NCBI RefSeq assembly: GCF_900343125.1
Contig: NZ_OPYL01000007.1
Coordinates: 1-64,000, forward strand
Source of the DNA: Dysgonomonas sp. Marseille-P4361
Lineage (GTDB): Bacteria; Bacteroidota; Bacteroidia; Bacteroidales; Dysgonomonadaceae
DNA length: 64,000 bases
Direction of reading: 5' to 3'
This document shows, piece after piece, positions 1-7,706 of this stretch. The first letter of the stretch is position 1; every line of letters starts with the position of its first letter. The position numbers and the translations under genes were made by a program. A model generated the notes under the pieces. The model worked only from the letters and a program-made list of their open reading frames with translations. It had not been told where the DNA came from and made no database searches.

Positions 1-322
1 AGCTACTGGTAAAAGCATTGTGTTTAAAATCAGCTATTAACTGATCAATATTATTCATCTCTTTTCGTCGATGCTCATTAAGTATTTTTTTCAGGTATAA
101 AATCTTATTCTTTAATATAGCATTGAGTTGATATAGGTAGTTTTTTCTTTCCAGGGAAAAGTTTCTCAAAACTATGCGTGAATTTTCATCATCCCATTCT
201 TCCTGCATTAATTTTAGCCCGGTGGCAACCTGACGCGTCTAACGTTTATGATAAATTCGGAGACTGAGAAAACCTTCTTCCTTATTTCTTTTTGATGGCC
301 GAAATACTATACGTATACTCAT
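1..322 (-). pseudogene. Tyrosine recombinase (integrase) N-terminal part with in-frame amber stop; runs off the left edge
   Basis: Read on the minus strand from ATG 322-320, the frame encodes MSIRIVFRPSKRNKEEG and then a strand resembling LSLRIYHKR, a TAG codon at 241-239, and, in the same frame, TRQVATGLKL..EEWDDENSRIVL followed by a basic helical stretch that stays open to base 1. This is the pattern of the arm-binding N-terminal domain of Bacteroidetes tyrosine recombinases (x-RQIxTGxxLxxxEWD). The TAG sits where homologues have one ordinary residue, so a single substitution explains the break; there is no frameshift. A downstream ATG at codon 39 could restart translation but would lose the first strands. 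The catalytic domain lies outside the window. The 217 bases between this fragment and the methyltransferase gene hold no feature I can support. Confidence 0.7.
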
Positions 323-539
323 AGGTATGGTTTTTTTAGGTTAAAAAAATAAGAAACAAAAATAGAATAAAAATAATGCTCTCTTTACTGATTATTCATA
401 CTGTTTTTAAAAGTAAAGTTGAAGATCATAGTCTTTCTATCTAAAGTTTCCTGTGACCTAAGCTCTTATAATACAAATGATGATTTTGCATAGGAAAGCC
501 AACTGTATCAATATAGGGAAAGAACTTATTTTGTTAGTT

Positions 540-2690
540 TCATCTTTGCGTAAAGCCTATCATATGTATTAGCCTGCTTAGGCAAATTAAAAGGTGAGAA
601 TCTTCAAGTTTATTAATGTTTTGGTAAAGTTCGTTGAGGCTAACCCATTTGAGACTCTTGTCAGCTTTGCTAAGACAAACGACATAGGGATATACTTGCT
701 CCGGAGTAACACCAATGCTAGGAAAATATTTTTCTCCTAATTTGGTATATTGCTCAATCTTGCTGTCTCCTATTAGTATATTTGCTATATGTTGTTCTAA
801 ATCATAAATGCTTTGAATAGTCTTAGGTAAGCGTTGAGCAGGAACTGTTATAATAGTGCTATTGTTTGAATGAAGTTGAGGAACAGGTAAGCTTCGTACT
901 TCCAAACCGATATAGATTTGCCCATCATTTAGGAATATAGGTAATGTAACTAAAGTGTTGGGGCTAAGTGATGATGGATATACATACTCAAGGACAGTAT
1001 TACTATTGTCAACACCGACTTCGGAAAATAAGGCTCTATGGGTAGTCAGAAAGTTTGCAGATTTATTACATCTTACATAGTCATTTGTGCGTATCGTTAA
1101 TAGTTCGATTAAGGATGTTGATCTTAAATTTGTTTCAGTCTTTACTTTAATTTTTTCTCCAAGCCATTTTGGTAAAGGCATGTTCTCTTGAAAGAAAAGA
1201 TTATAGATATTTAACTCTAGCCGTGCTTCAACTAAAGCTCCTGTTTGAGCTGTATTTAGTAATTGTGCAGCATCATACTCATGAGTATATCCAGACTCTT
1301 TAAATCCAGAAAAACGATCTGTTAGCTTCTTGTTTACCTGAATAGGTCTGTGTAACTCTATGAGTTTGGATGATACTCTTTCATCTATTCCACCTGGCGA
1401 AGTATAGTAGTTTAAAGATTCTGTAATATTGGAATAGCTGTCTTTAAAAATTCCAAATCGTCTTTCTAAAACTGTTTCCAGATCTTCAGCATAACCAATT
1501 GATATCCCTTCAGGAACGTAGCCACTATATAACTTTCCATCTATTATTGCACTATCTGTTTTTATACTCGATAAAGGACGTGGATATCCATGTTTTGCCA
1601 AGATTGTAAATCCATCTGTTCTTCTATAGTATGGCACTACATCCAAAACATTATTTGGACGATGTACCACATCCCATATTTTATTGTCTTTAGTATGCAG
1701 ATAAGAAGTATATTGTAAGAAAGGATTTTCCTTTATAGGTAAATGTCTGGTGAGTTGTATTTGCTTTCCTGAAGAAACTTTTTCTCCGGCAATTAAATAG
1801 TTAGTTGGAGGAAACCCTATTTCTTTTCCATCTAAGTCATATATAGTAAACTGTTTTTTATATCTGTTGTTGATAATCCATTGATTATAGATTGGAGAAG
1901 AAATGATTATCCGTAATCCTAATTCACGGAAAGTCTCCTCAAACTCTTTTTGTGTAAAATAGCCATATTCTTCCTGAAGTTCCATCTCCCAATTACTATA
2001 ATAATCTTTTCGTCTGATAAATTCAGTCACATCTGTGTAGAATGCTTTAAAACATCGAGTATCCTCTCTTCTTGATTCAATTTCTTGTATGGGAAAACCT
2101 CTTTCTGCTTGTGGAGATAAAGAACGTGCCGTCTTTGAGAATAATATAAATAAATCGGCATCAGATGGAGCAGTTCCTTTATTTATTGTAGATAATTCGA
2201 TGATGATCTCTTTTTCTTCAGGTTTTACAAAATCGCGGACAACAAGAACACCCTTTTCTTTCAATAGCTCAGCTTGTCTTTGTAATGTATTCAGCGCCCT
2301 GTTACTATTGTATCCATTATATGAAGTTATATGGTGGATAGCCGAACAGTTGAAAAATCCATTGACCGAGTTTGTCGTGAATGTATTTAATAGCTCTCCA
2401 TCATCTTGGCGAAAAGAGAGGTTTGGATAGTCGTATGTCTCTTGCGCTATTTGTATCATCTTAGGATTGATATCAATACCGATGATTTGCATTTCTGGAA
2501 ACAACTTGGCCAAGATAGCTGTGCTTGTCCCCGATGCCATGCCTACATCAACAATAGTGTTATCTTTCAATGGTTCGAAAAAAACGCTTGCCGAGGCTAC
2601 TTTCTCTATTGCTATAGCATCCATCGCTTCTAAGTATTGTAGATACTCTTTATTGCTGCCTCTGTCTTGTGTAGTATAGTTAGTGTTCAT
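540..2690 (-). CDS. Class I SAM-dependent methyltransferase with long uncharacterised C-terminal region
   Basis: A 716-residue cytoplasmic protein. Residues 46-57 (IVDVGMASGTST) match SAM-binding motif I and 71-76 (GIDINP) the acidic motif II, so the first 250 residues or so are a Rossmann methyltransferase. The remainder, from about residue 300, is not a family I can name with certainty. Two segments (around 345-440 and 590-715) have the alternating beta/alpha look of Nudix-type domains (VVPYYRRTDGFTILAK; IYIGLEVRSLP), but no intact Nudix box is present, so hydrolase activity is not supported. No signal peptide or membrane segment is seen. The gene is divergent from the NAD-salvage operon and shares its 166-base control region, which suggests a related role in nicotinamide or nucleotide metabolism. 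The methyl acceptor is unknown. Confidence 0.75.
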   Translation of the reverse strand: MNTNYTTQDRGSNKEYLQYLEAMDAIAIEKVASASVFFEPLKDNTIVDVGMASGTSTAILAKLFPEMQIIGIDINPKMIQIAQETYDYPNLSFRQDDGELLNTFTTNSVNGFFNCSAIHHITSYNGYNSNRALNTLQRQAELLKEKGVLVVRDFVKPEEKEIIIELSTINKGTAPSDADLFILFSKTARSLSPQAERGFPIQEIESRREDTRCFKAFYTDVTEFIRRKDYYSNWEMELQEEYGYFTQKEFEETFRELGLRIIISSPIYNQWIINNRYKKQFTIYDLDGKEIGFPPTNYLIAGEKVSSGKQIQLTRHLPIKENPFLQYTSYLHTKDNKIWDVVHRPNNVLDVVPYYRRTDGFTILAKHGYPRPLSSIKTDSAIIDGKLYSGYVPEGISIGYAEDLETVLERRFGIFKDSYSNITESLNYYTSPGGIDERVSSKLIELHRPIQVNKKLTDRFSGFKESGYTHEYDAAQLLNTAQTGALVEARLELNIYNLFFQENMPLPKWLGEKIKVKTETNLRSTSLIELLTIRTNDYVRCNKSANFLTTHRALFSEVGVDNSNTVLEYVYPSSLSPNTLVTLPIFLNDGQIYIGLEVRSLPVPQLHSNNSTIITVPAQRLPKTIQSIYDLEQHIANILIGDSKIEQYTKLGEKYFPSIGVTPEQVYPYVVCLSKADKSLKWVSLNELYQNINKLEDSHLLICLSRLIHMIGFTQR

Positions 2691-2777
2691 CTCTTTATTT
2701 TTTGCGAATGTACTTGATTTTTCTTTTGTATTTTTTAATATGCTTATTTATAATTTATTATGTGTTTATTTGTTCAG

Positions 2778-2796
2778 TTGAGTAAAAAATACTCAA
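2778..2796. promoter_or_regulatory. Candidate NrtR operator 1 (perfect 7-base inverted repeat)
   Basis: TTGAGTA-AAAAA-TACTCAA is a perfect inverted repeat with a 5-base A spacer, just upstream of the -33 box of the NAD-salvage promoter. A near copy lies 56 bases further on (centre to centre). Two such sites in front of an operon whose last gene is an NrtR-family regulator make NrtR the obvious binder. The assignment is inferred; I have not matched it to a published motif. Confidence 0.65.
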
Positions 2797-2801
2797 TAAA
2801 G

Positions 2802-2833
2802 TTTGTTTATATGGAAAATTCCTTTCATCTTTG
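2802..2833 (+). promoter_or_regulatory. Bacteroidetes-type promoter of the NAD-salvage operon
   Basis: TTTG (2802-2805), a 20-base spacer and CATCTTTG (2826-2833) fit the Bacteroidetes consensus TTTG-N19-21-TAnnTTTG with one mismatch in the -7 box. Predicted transcription start is about 2838-2840, inside the second palindrome, giving a very short 5' leader. The promoter is flanked on both sides by the palindromes. Confidence 0.6.
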
Positions 2834-2852
2834 TTGAGTAAAAAATACTTAG
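2834..2852. promoter_or_regulatory. Candidate NrtR operator 2
   Basis: TTGAGTA-AAAAA-TACTTAG repeats operator 1 with two changes at the outer right arm. It covers the predicted transcription start and ends four bases before the first start codon, a position suited to repression. Confidence 0.6.
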
Positions 2853-2856
2853 CATT

Positions 2857-3666
2857 ATGATTCTTTTAAATAAGCAAAAAATAAAGATAGAACAATTCCC
2901 TAATAAGGAGTCTAAAATTAAAGATTTTGAAGATTTGATTGCAAAAGATAATCTTGCTCATTTTACATACGAGGAAGATGGAGATTTGATTCGTCTGATG
3001 TTTGTAAAGAAGAGGCTTGAAGAATTAGGACAGAATTGCAAGTTGATAATTAGCTATATGCCATATAGCCGTATGGATCGTAAAATAGAAGGAGATCTGT
3101 TTACTTTGAAGTATATATGCGAGTTTATCAATGGATTAGGATTTGAAAAAATATTCATTGTAGAACCGCATTCGCAGAAAACTATAGAACTCCTACAAAA
3201 TAGTGTAGCTATCTATCCTGCATTGGATTGGTTGCCTCGCATAATGAAAGATTTGAACTTTAATGAAAATGATAGAATCGTCTTTCCTGACAAAGGAGCT
3301 GCAGCAAGGTATAAAGATAGTGGATATAAAGATGTTTGTATTTTCGAAAAAACAAGAAATGCAGTAACAGGAAATATCGAAAACATGGTCTTAAAAGAAG
3401 GTGTTTTACCTAAAGGTGCAAAGTGCATTATTATTGATGATTTATGTTCGGCAGGAGGTACATTCTTATGGGCGAGCAGTATCTTGAAAGAAATGGGAGC
3501 TAGTGATATTAGTCTGTTGGTCACACATTGTGAGCCGCGTGTTTTCTCTGGAAAACTGCTTGATGAAGATTCTCCGGTTGATAGGGTTTATACAACTACA
3601 TCCATGATGAATGAGACACATCCTAAACTTAATTACATAACTTTAAATATTGAGAACTATGTTTGA
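2857..3666 (+). CDS. prs: Ribose-phosphate pyrophosphokinase-like protein
   Basis: A 269-residue PRPP synthetase homologue, predicted to make phosphoribosyl pyrophosphate from ribose 5-phosphate and ATP. Family marks seen: PYSRMDRK (about 68-75; usual PYxRQDRK), EPHSQ with the His of the usual DLHxxQ motif, FEKTR (usual DKRR loop), and the PRPP-binding loop IIDDLCSAGGT near 191-201. It is shorter than housekeeping Prs (about 310 residues) and divergent, like Prs copies found beside NAMPT genes in phages and some bacteria. As first gene of the operon, overlapping or abutting the NAMPT gene, it probably supplies PRPP directly for NMN synthesis. A housekeeping prs presumably exists elsewhere. 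Confidence 0.85.
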   Translation: MILLNKQKIKIEQFPNKESKIKDFEDLIAKDNLAHFTYEEDGDLIRLMFVKKRLEELGQNCKLIISYMPYSRMDRKIEGDLFTLKYICEFINGLGFEKIFIVEPHSQKTIELLQNSVAIYPALDWLPRIMKDLNFNENDRIVFPDKGAAARYKDSGYKDVCIFEKTRNAVTGNIENMVLKEGVLPKGAKCIIIDDLCSAGGTFLWASSILKEMGASDISLLVTHCEPRVFSGKLLDEDSPVDRVYTTTSMMNETHPKLNYITLNIENYV

Positions 3667-5167
3667 ATCAATGAATAAAAATCCTATCCTTTGGACAGAT
3701 GGTTATAAGTTATGTCACAAGGATCAATATCCCGCTAAAACAAGTTGGGTATATGAGACATGGACTCCTAGAATGTCAAGGTTAGAAGGAGTTACACATG
3801 TTGTCTTTTGGGGCTTACAAGGAGCATTGGGAGAAGTAGTACACTCCTTTAATGAATATTTCTTTGCTAAGCCAGAAGATGAGGTTGTAAAAGATTATGA
3901 AGATGCGATCGTAAATATATTCTCTAAGACGAACTTACATTTTGCTAAGACTCATAGTTCGACTCATATAAGAGCTTTACATCGTCTTGGATATTTGCCT
4001 ATCAAGGTGAAAGCATTGAATGAAGGGAGCCTCGTTCCGATAGGTGTGCCTATGTTTACAATTGAGAATACACATCCTGACTTTTATTGGCTTCCAGGCT
4101 ATTTAGAAACACAACTTTCTTCGTACATATGGTCTCCGATGACTGCTGCTACTATTGCAAATTTATATAAACGGATATTGATAGAATATGCCGAAAAGAC
4201 TGGTGATGTAAGTAAAGTGTTCACGCAAGCAGGAGACTTTTCTATGCGGGGAATGGGATCACCCGAAACTGCATATCGTACAGCCGGAGGACATCTTCTA
4301 AGTTTTGGAGTCTCGGCTACAGTTTCAGTAAGAGAATATTTAAAGACTTTCTATGATGCAAAGGATGATGTGTTGACTTATACCCCCTCTACAGAACATA
4401 GTGTGATGTGTTCGTATGGTGAAGAAGAGGTAGAAGCTTTTAAGCATTTGATAACACGGGTTTATCCGAGTGGAAATATATCTATTGTGTCAGATACTTA
4501 TGATTTGTGGAATGTAGTGGATCATGTTCTTCCTCAGTTGAAAGATATAATAATGAATAGAGATGGGAAGGTTGTTATTCGTCCTGATAGTGGTGATCCG
4601 GTAAATATTATTTGTGGTGATATAACATCTGATAATGAAACGGTTCGAAAAGGAATAGTAGAACGTTTATTTGAAATATTTGGAGGTACAGTAAACGACA
4701 AAGGGTATAAAGAATTAGATTCTCATATAGGAGTCGTATATGGCGATTCAATTACTCCTGACAGAGCTCAGCGTATATGTGATGGCTTAATGAGAAAAGG
4801 ATTTACCTCTATAAATACTACCCTAGGCATAGGTTCTTATACATATCAGTATGTAACACGAGATACATTTGGTTTTGCATTAAAAGGAACTGCAGAGAAA
4901 GTAGATGCCAAATTTAAAGCAATACAAAAACGTCCGGCAACTGATACGGGTAACTTTAAGAAATCTCAAAAGGGGATTGTTGCTGTCATTTTTGATGGGG
5001 ATGAATATCGCCTTATTGATGATCTTAACCCTGAGACAGAAAAAGAACTGAAGGGAGTGAATTTATTAAAAGAGACATTTGTGAATGGCAAATTTATTCG
5101 TACACATACATTTGAAGAAATAAGAGAAAGATTAGCCCAAGAATCAAAAAGAGTATATGGAAAATAA
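3659..5167 (+). CDS. nadV: Nicotinamide phosphoribosyltransferase (NAMPT/NadV)
   Basis: Joins nicotinamide and PRPP to give NMN. Type II phosphoribosyltransferase features: NPILWTDGYKLCHKDQYP at the N terminus, the central DFSMRGMGSPE segment (usual FSxRGMxSxE), EHSVMCSYG, PDSGDP in the phosphoribosyl site and YGDSITPDRA further on; about 500 residues, normal for the family. Start choice: ATG 3659 overlaps the stop of the preceding gene by 8 bases and ATG 3671 lies just after it; both are plausible. The longer version from TTG 3650 has no support. Overlap at both ends with neighbours indicates translational coupling and stoichiometric production with the PRPP synthetase and NadE. Confidence 0.93.
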   Translation: MFESMNKNPILWTDGYKLCHKDQYPAKTSWVYETWTPRMSRLEGVTHVVFWGLQGALGEVVHSFNEYFFAKPEDEVVKDYEDAIVNIFSKTNLHFAKTHSSTHIRALHRLGYLPIKVKALNEGSLVPIGVPMFTIENTHPDFYWLPGYLETQLSSYIWSPMTAATIANLYKRILIEYAEKTGDVSKVFTQAGDFSMRGMGSPETAYRTAGGHLLSFGVSATVSVREYLKTFYDAKDDVLTYTPSTEHSVMCSYGEEEVEAFKHLITRVYPSGNISIVSDTYDLWNVVDHVLPQLKDIIMNRDGKVVIRPDSGDPVNIICGDITSDNETVRKGIVERLFEIFGGTVNDKGYKELDSHIGVVYGDSITPDRAQRICDGLMRKGFTSINTTLGIGSYTYQYVTRDTFGFALKGTAEKVDAKFKAIQKRPATDTGNFKKSQKGIVAVIFDGDEYRLIDDLNPETEKELKGVNLLKETFVNGKFIRTHTFEEIRERLAQESKRVYGK

Positions 5168-5939
5168 AACAGTTAAACCATTTGTTATAAATGAAGATAA
5201 TGTAGCATACTATGCCAATAAAATTGCATTATGGATACATGATCTGGCTCATGCAGCAGATCGAAAAGGAGTTGTGCTGGGGATGAGCGGTGGAATAGAT
5301 TGCAGTGTAGTAGCACGTTTATGCCAATTAGCTAAAGTCAATATTCATTTGGTAATGATGCCTTATGGTGATGATATGGCGAATAGTAAGAGTCATTCAG
5401 ATGCGATGTTGTTAATAGATAAGTTTGGTTTAAAATATCATATATATGATATCCAGCCAGCGGTAGATGCTTTGGTTACGAAAAATATGGATTTTCTCTC
5501 AGCAACAACAGCTGCAAATAAGGAGTTAAGTTTAGCTAATTTACGTCCCCGAGTGCGCATGACTTATTTGTATCAATTGGCTCAAATGGGGAGTTTGTTT
5601 GTTGCAGGAACAGGTAATATGGCTGAACGTACAGTTGGCTATTTTACCAAATGGGGTGACGGTGCTTGTGATTTCAATCCAATGGTGATGCTGACAAAAC
5701 AAGAAGTGTATACTTTAGCCCGATATTTAGAAATACCGGATAGCATAATTGACAAAAAGCCATCAGCAGGATTGTGGGAAGGACAAACCGATGAAGATGA
5801 ATTAGGAATGACTTATGCTCAGATTGATGCTTATATATTGGACGGAACATCAGGTGATGAAAGTATAGATAAACTCATAGAAAAACGTATTGCAATGTCT
5901 GCTCATAAATTTGCAGCTATTCCAATCTTTAAAGGATAA
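5157..5939 (+). CDS. nadE: NH3-dependent NAD+ synthetase
   Basis: Amidates nicotinate adenine dinucleotide to NAD using ammonia and ATP. The PP-loop SGGIDCS is at residues 44-50, and GTGNMAERTVGYFTKWGDGACDF carries the usual deamido-NAD contacts; the C-terminal part has DELGMTYAQID. At 260 residues it is the stand-alone synthetase without the N-terminal glutaminase domain, so it depends on free ammonia. ATG 5157 overlaps the end of nadV by 11 bases. Its presence beside NAMPT means the operon serves both the amidated route (through NMN) and the deamidated route (through nicotinate). Confidence 0.93.
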   Translation: MENKTVKPFVINEDNVAYYANKIALWIHDLAHAADRKGVVLGMSGGIDCSVVARLCQLAKVNIHLVMMPYGDDMANSKSHSDAMLLIDKFGLKYHIYDIQPAVDALVTKNMDFLSATTAANKELSLANLRPRVRMTYLYQLAQMGSLFVAGTGNMAERTVGYFTKWGDGACDFNPMVMLTKQEVYTLARYLEIPDSIIDKKPSAGLWEGQTDEDELGMTYAQIDAYILDGTSGDESIDKLIEKRIAMSAHKFAAIPIFKG

Positions 5940-5961
5940 AAACGAAAAAAACGAGTAAAAG

Positions 5962-6876
5962 ATGAGAACAACATATGAACAAATAATCAATATCGCAGAT
6001 ATTGCATCTCTTAATAGCAAAGAGAATATACCTCAACTGATTTCTTTAGCTAAAGCTGAGCTAATATCTCCAGCTTCGGAAGATAAGAAACGTACATTAC
6101 TTCTGGCAATCGATGTTCAGAATGATTTTATGGAAGGGATAGGAACCTTGCCCGTTACTGGTTCTAAAAAAGATGTCGAACATCTGACTCGTTGGATATA
6201 CAACAATCTTGAAGGGCTAACTCAAGTAATGTGTAGTCTCGATACTCATTCTATCACGCAGATATTTCATGCCGATTGGTGGATTGATAAGAATGGAAAT
6301 AATCCAGCGCCCTTTACTATTATTACCTACTCTGATGTGAAAGAGGGAAAATGGGAAGCCGCTAATGGAGAGAACGATCGATCGCTGGTATACCTCGAAA
6401 ATCTGGAGAAGAAGGGGAAAAAACAACTTTGTATATGGCCTTATCACTGTTTAGAAGGAACTAAAGGGGCTGAGTTGGAAAGTGAATTTACAAAAATGTT
6501 ATACTTTCATTCAGCAGCGCGTAGTTCTACACCGATGTTTGTTGCAAAAGGGCAAAATCCATTTACTGAAATGTATGGTATTATAAAGGCTGAATACGAT
6601 TCAGAAAGTTATATCAACCAAACAGTATTAGATACCATTGAGCAGTTTGATGATATATATATCGCCGGAGAAGCTTCCAGTCATTGTGTTTTAGCTTCTT
6701 TGGAGCAGATTCTTGAATATTTCTCCGAAAATAAAGAATTAACTTCTCGTATTACATTATTGGAAGATTGTATGTCTCCAATAGCTGGATTTGAAGAATC
6801 AACTTTGAAACAATTCGAAGTATTGAAAACTAGATATGGAATTCAGGTTCGAAAATCTACAGACGTTGTTTTATAA
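5962..6876 (+). CDS. Nicotinamidase-like cysteine hydrolase (isochorismatase superfamily)
   Basis: Probably hydrolyses nicotinamide to nicotinate and ammonia, the ammonia being useful to the neighbouring NH3-dependent NadE. The catalytic triad of the superfamily is visible: Asp51 in AIDVQNDF, Lys196 in AKGQNPF and Cys242 in SSHCVLASL. A metal-site-like D-x-H...H (DTHSITQIFH) follows the first strand, though its spacing is wider than the DxHxxxH of typical nicotinamidases. At 304 residues it is about 90 longer than PncA, with an N-terminal extension of some 40 residues and insertions, so substrate specificity is uncertain. It lies 22 bases after nadE and 6 before nrtR, in the same operon. Confidence 0.8.
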   Translation: MRTTYEQIINIADIASLNSKENIPQLISLAKAELISPASEDKKRTLLLAIDVQNDFMEGIGTLPVTGSKKDVEHLTRWIYNNLEGLTQVMCSLDTHSITQIFHADWWIDKNGNNPAPFTIITYSDVKEGKWEAANGENDRSLVYLENLEKKGKKQLCIWPYHCLEGTKGAELESEFTKMLYFHSAARSSTPMFVAKGQNPFTEMYGIIKAEYDSESYINQTVLDTIEQFDDIYIAGEASSHCVLASLEQILEYFSENKELTSRITLLEDCMSPIAGFEESTLKQFEVLKTRYGIQVRKSTDVVL

Positions 6877-6882
6877 TTTATT

Positions 6883-7584
6883 ATGAAAGAAATTAAAAAG
6901 TACACATACGATTATCCACGCCCAGCAATAACAGTCGATTGTATTATATTCGGTTTTGACAAGAATGAACTAAAGGTATTATTGACTAAGCGTGCTATAG
7001 AACCGTATCTTGGTAAATGGGCATTTCCCGGAGGCTTCATCAATATAGATGAAACTGCAGATGACTGTGCCCGTCGTAAATTGCTAGAAGAGGCAGGGCT
7101 ACAAGACATCTTTATGGAGCAATTATATACGTTTTCCGATTTGAATAGAGATCCTCGTTATCGTGTTATTAGCATAGCTTATTATGCGTTGGTCAGATCA
7201 ACAGATTATATATTGGACGCGGGTTTGAATATAGAAGATGTACAATGGTTTTCTTTACAAGAAATAGAAGATCTGGCTTTTGATCATAATAAAATATTAG
7301 ATATTGCAATAGAACGTTTAAAAGGAAAAATCAGGTACCAGCCCATCGGATTTGAATTGCTACCAGAAAAGTTTACTTTGCCTGATTTACATCGCCTATA
7401 CGAAACAATATTGCAAAGAGATATAGATAGAGGGAATTTTAGAAAGAAAATATTGAGTATGGATTTGTTGATAGACCATAGTGATGAACAGGAAAATAGA
7501 CCATCCAGGGGAGCTAAAATTTATAGCTTTGACAGAGAGAGATATGAGAACCTGACAAAATCTGGTTTTTATTTTGAAGTATAA
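6883..7584 (+). CDS. nrtR: NrtR-type Nudix-related transcriptional regulator of NAD metabolism
   Basis: A 233-residue protein with an N-terminal Nudix fold (residues 12-140) and a C-terminal winged-helix region (about 150-233, PIGFELLPEKFTLPDLHRLYE onward), the NrtR architecture. NrtR proteins sense ADP-ribose or related NAD metabolites and repress NAD genes. The Nudix box runs from Gly51 to Leu73; Glu57, Arg65, Glu69 and Glu70 are present, but the Glu that should follow Arg65 is Lys66, so pyrophosphatase activity is doubtful and a pure sensor role likely. It closes the operon it probably regulates through the two palindromes at 2778-2852, which would give negative feedback. Confidence 0.88.
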   Translation: MKEIKKYTYDYPRPAITVDCIIFGFDKNELKVLLTKRAIEPYLGKWAFPGGFINIDETADDCARRKLLEEAGLQDIFMEQLYTFSDLNRDPRYRVISIAYYALVRSTDYILDAGLNIEDVQWFSLQEIEDLAFDHNKILDIAIERLKGKIRYQPIGFELLPEKFTLPDLHRLYETILQRDIDRGNFRKKILSMDLLIDHSDEQENRPSRGAKIYSFDRERYENLTKSGFYFEV

Positions 7585-7634
7585 CATGGATTGATAAATG
7601 ACTATCTATGTGGAGTGTGTTATGAGATAATTAA

Positions 7635-7664
7635 AAATAGGCCTGACTTTAGTCAGGCCTATTT
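7635..7664. terminator. Bidirectional terminator between nrtR and the xus operon
   Basis: AAATAGGCCTGACT and AGTCAGGCCTATTT form a perfect 14-base stem around a minimal loop, with A/T runs on both sides. It separates two converging operons. Confidence 0.85.
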
Positions 7665-7706
7665 GTTCTATATACTTCTCAAATATTTTGCAATACGTAA
7701 ATGTTT

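Noticed and set aside
2089-2430. 113-codon plus-strand frame inside the methyltransferase gene
   Set aside because: Antisense to the SAM-binding domain; composition looks like a reverse-frame translation.
3650-3658. TTG start for nadV
   Set aside because: It would add three residues not expected in NAMPT proteins, and ATG codons at 3659 and 3671 are available.
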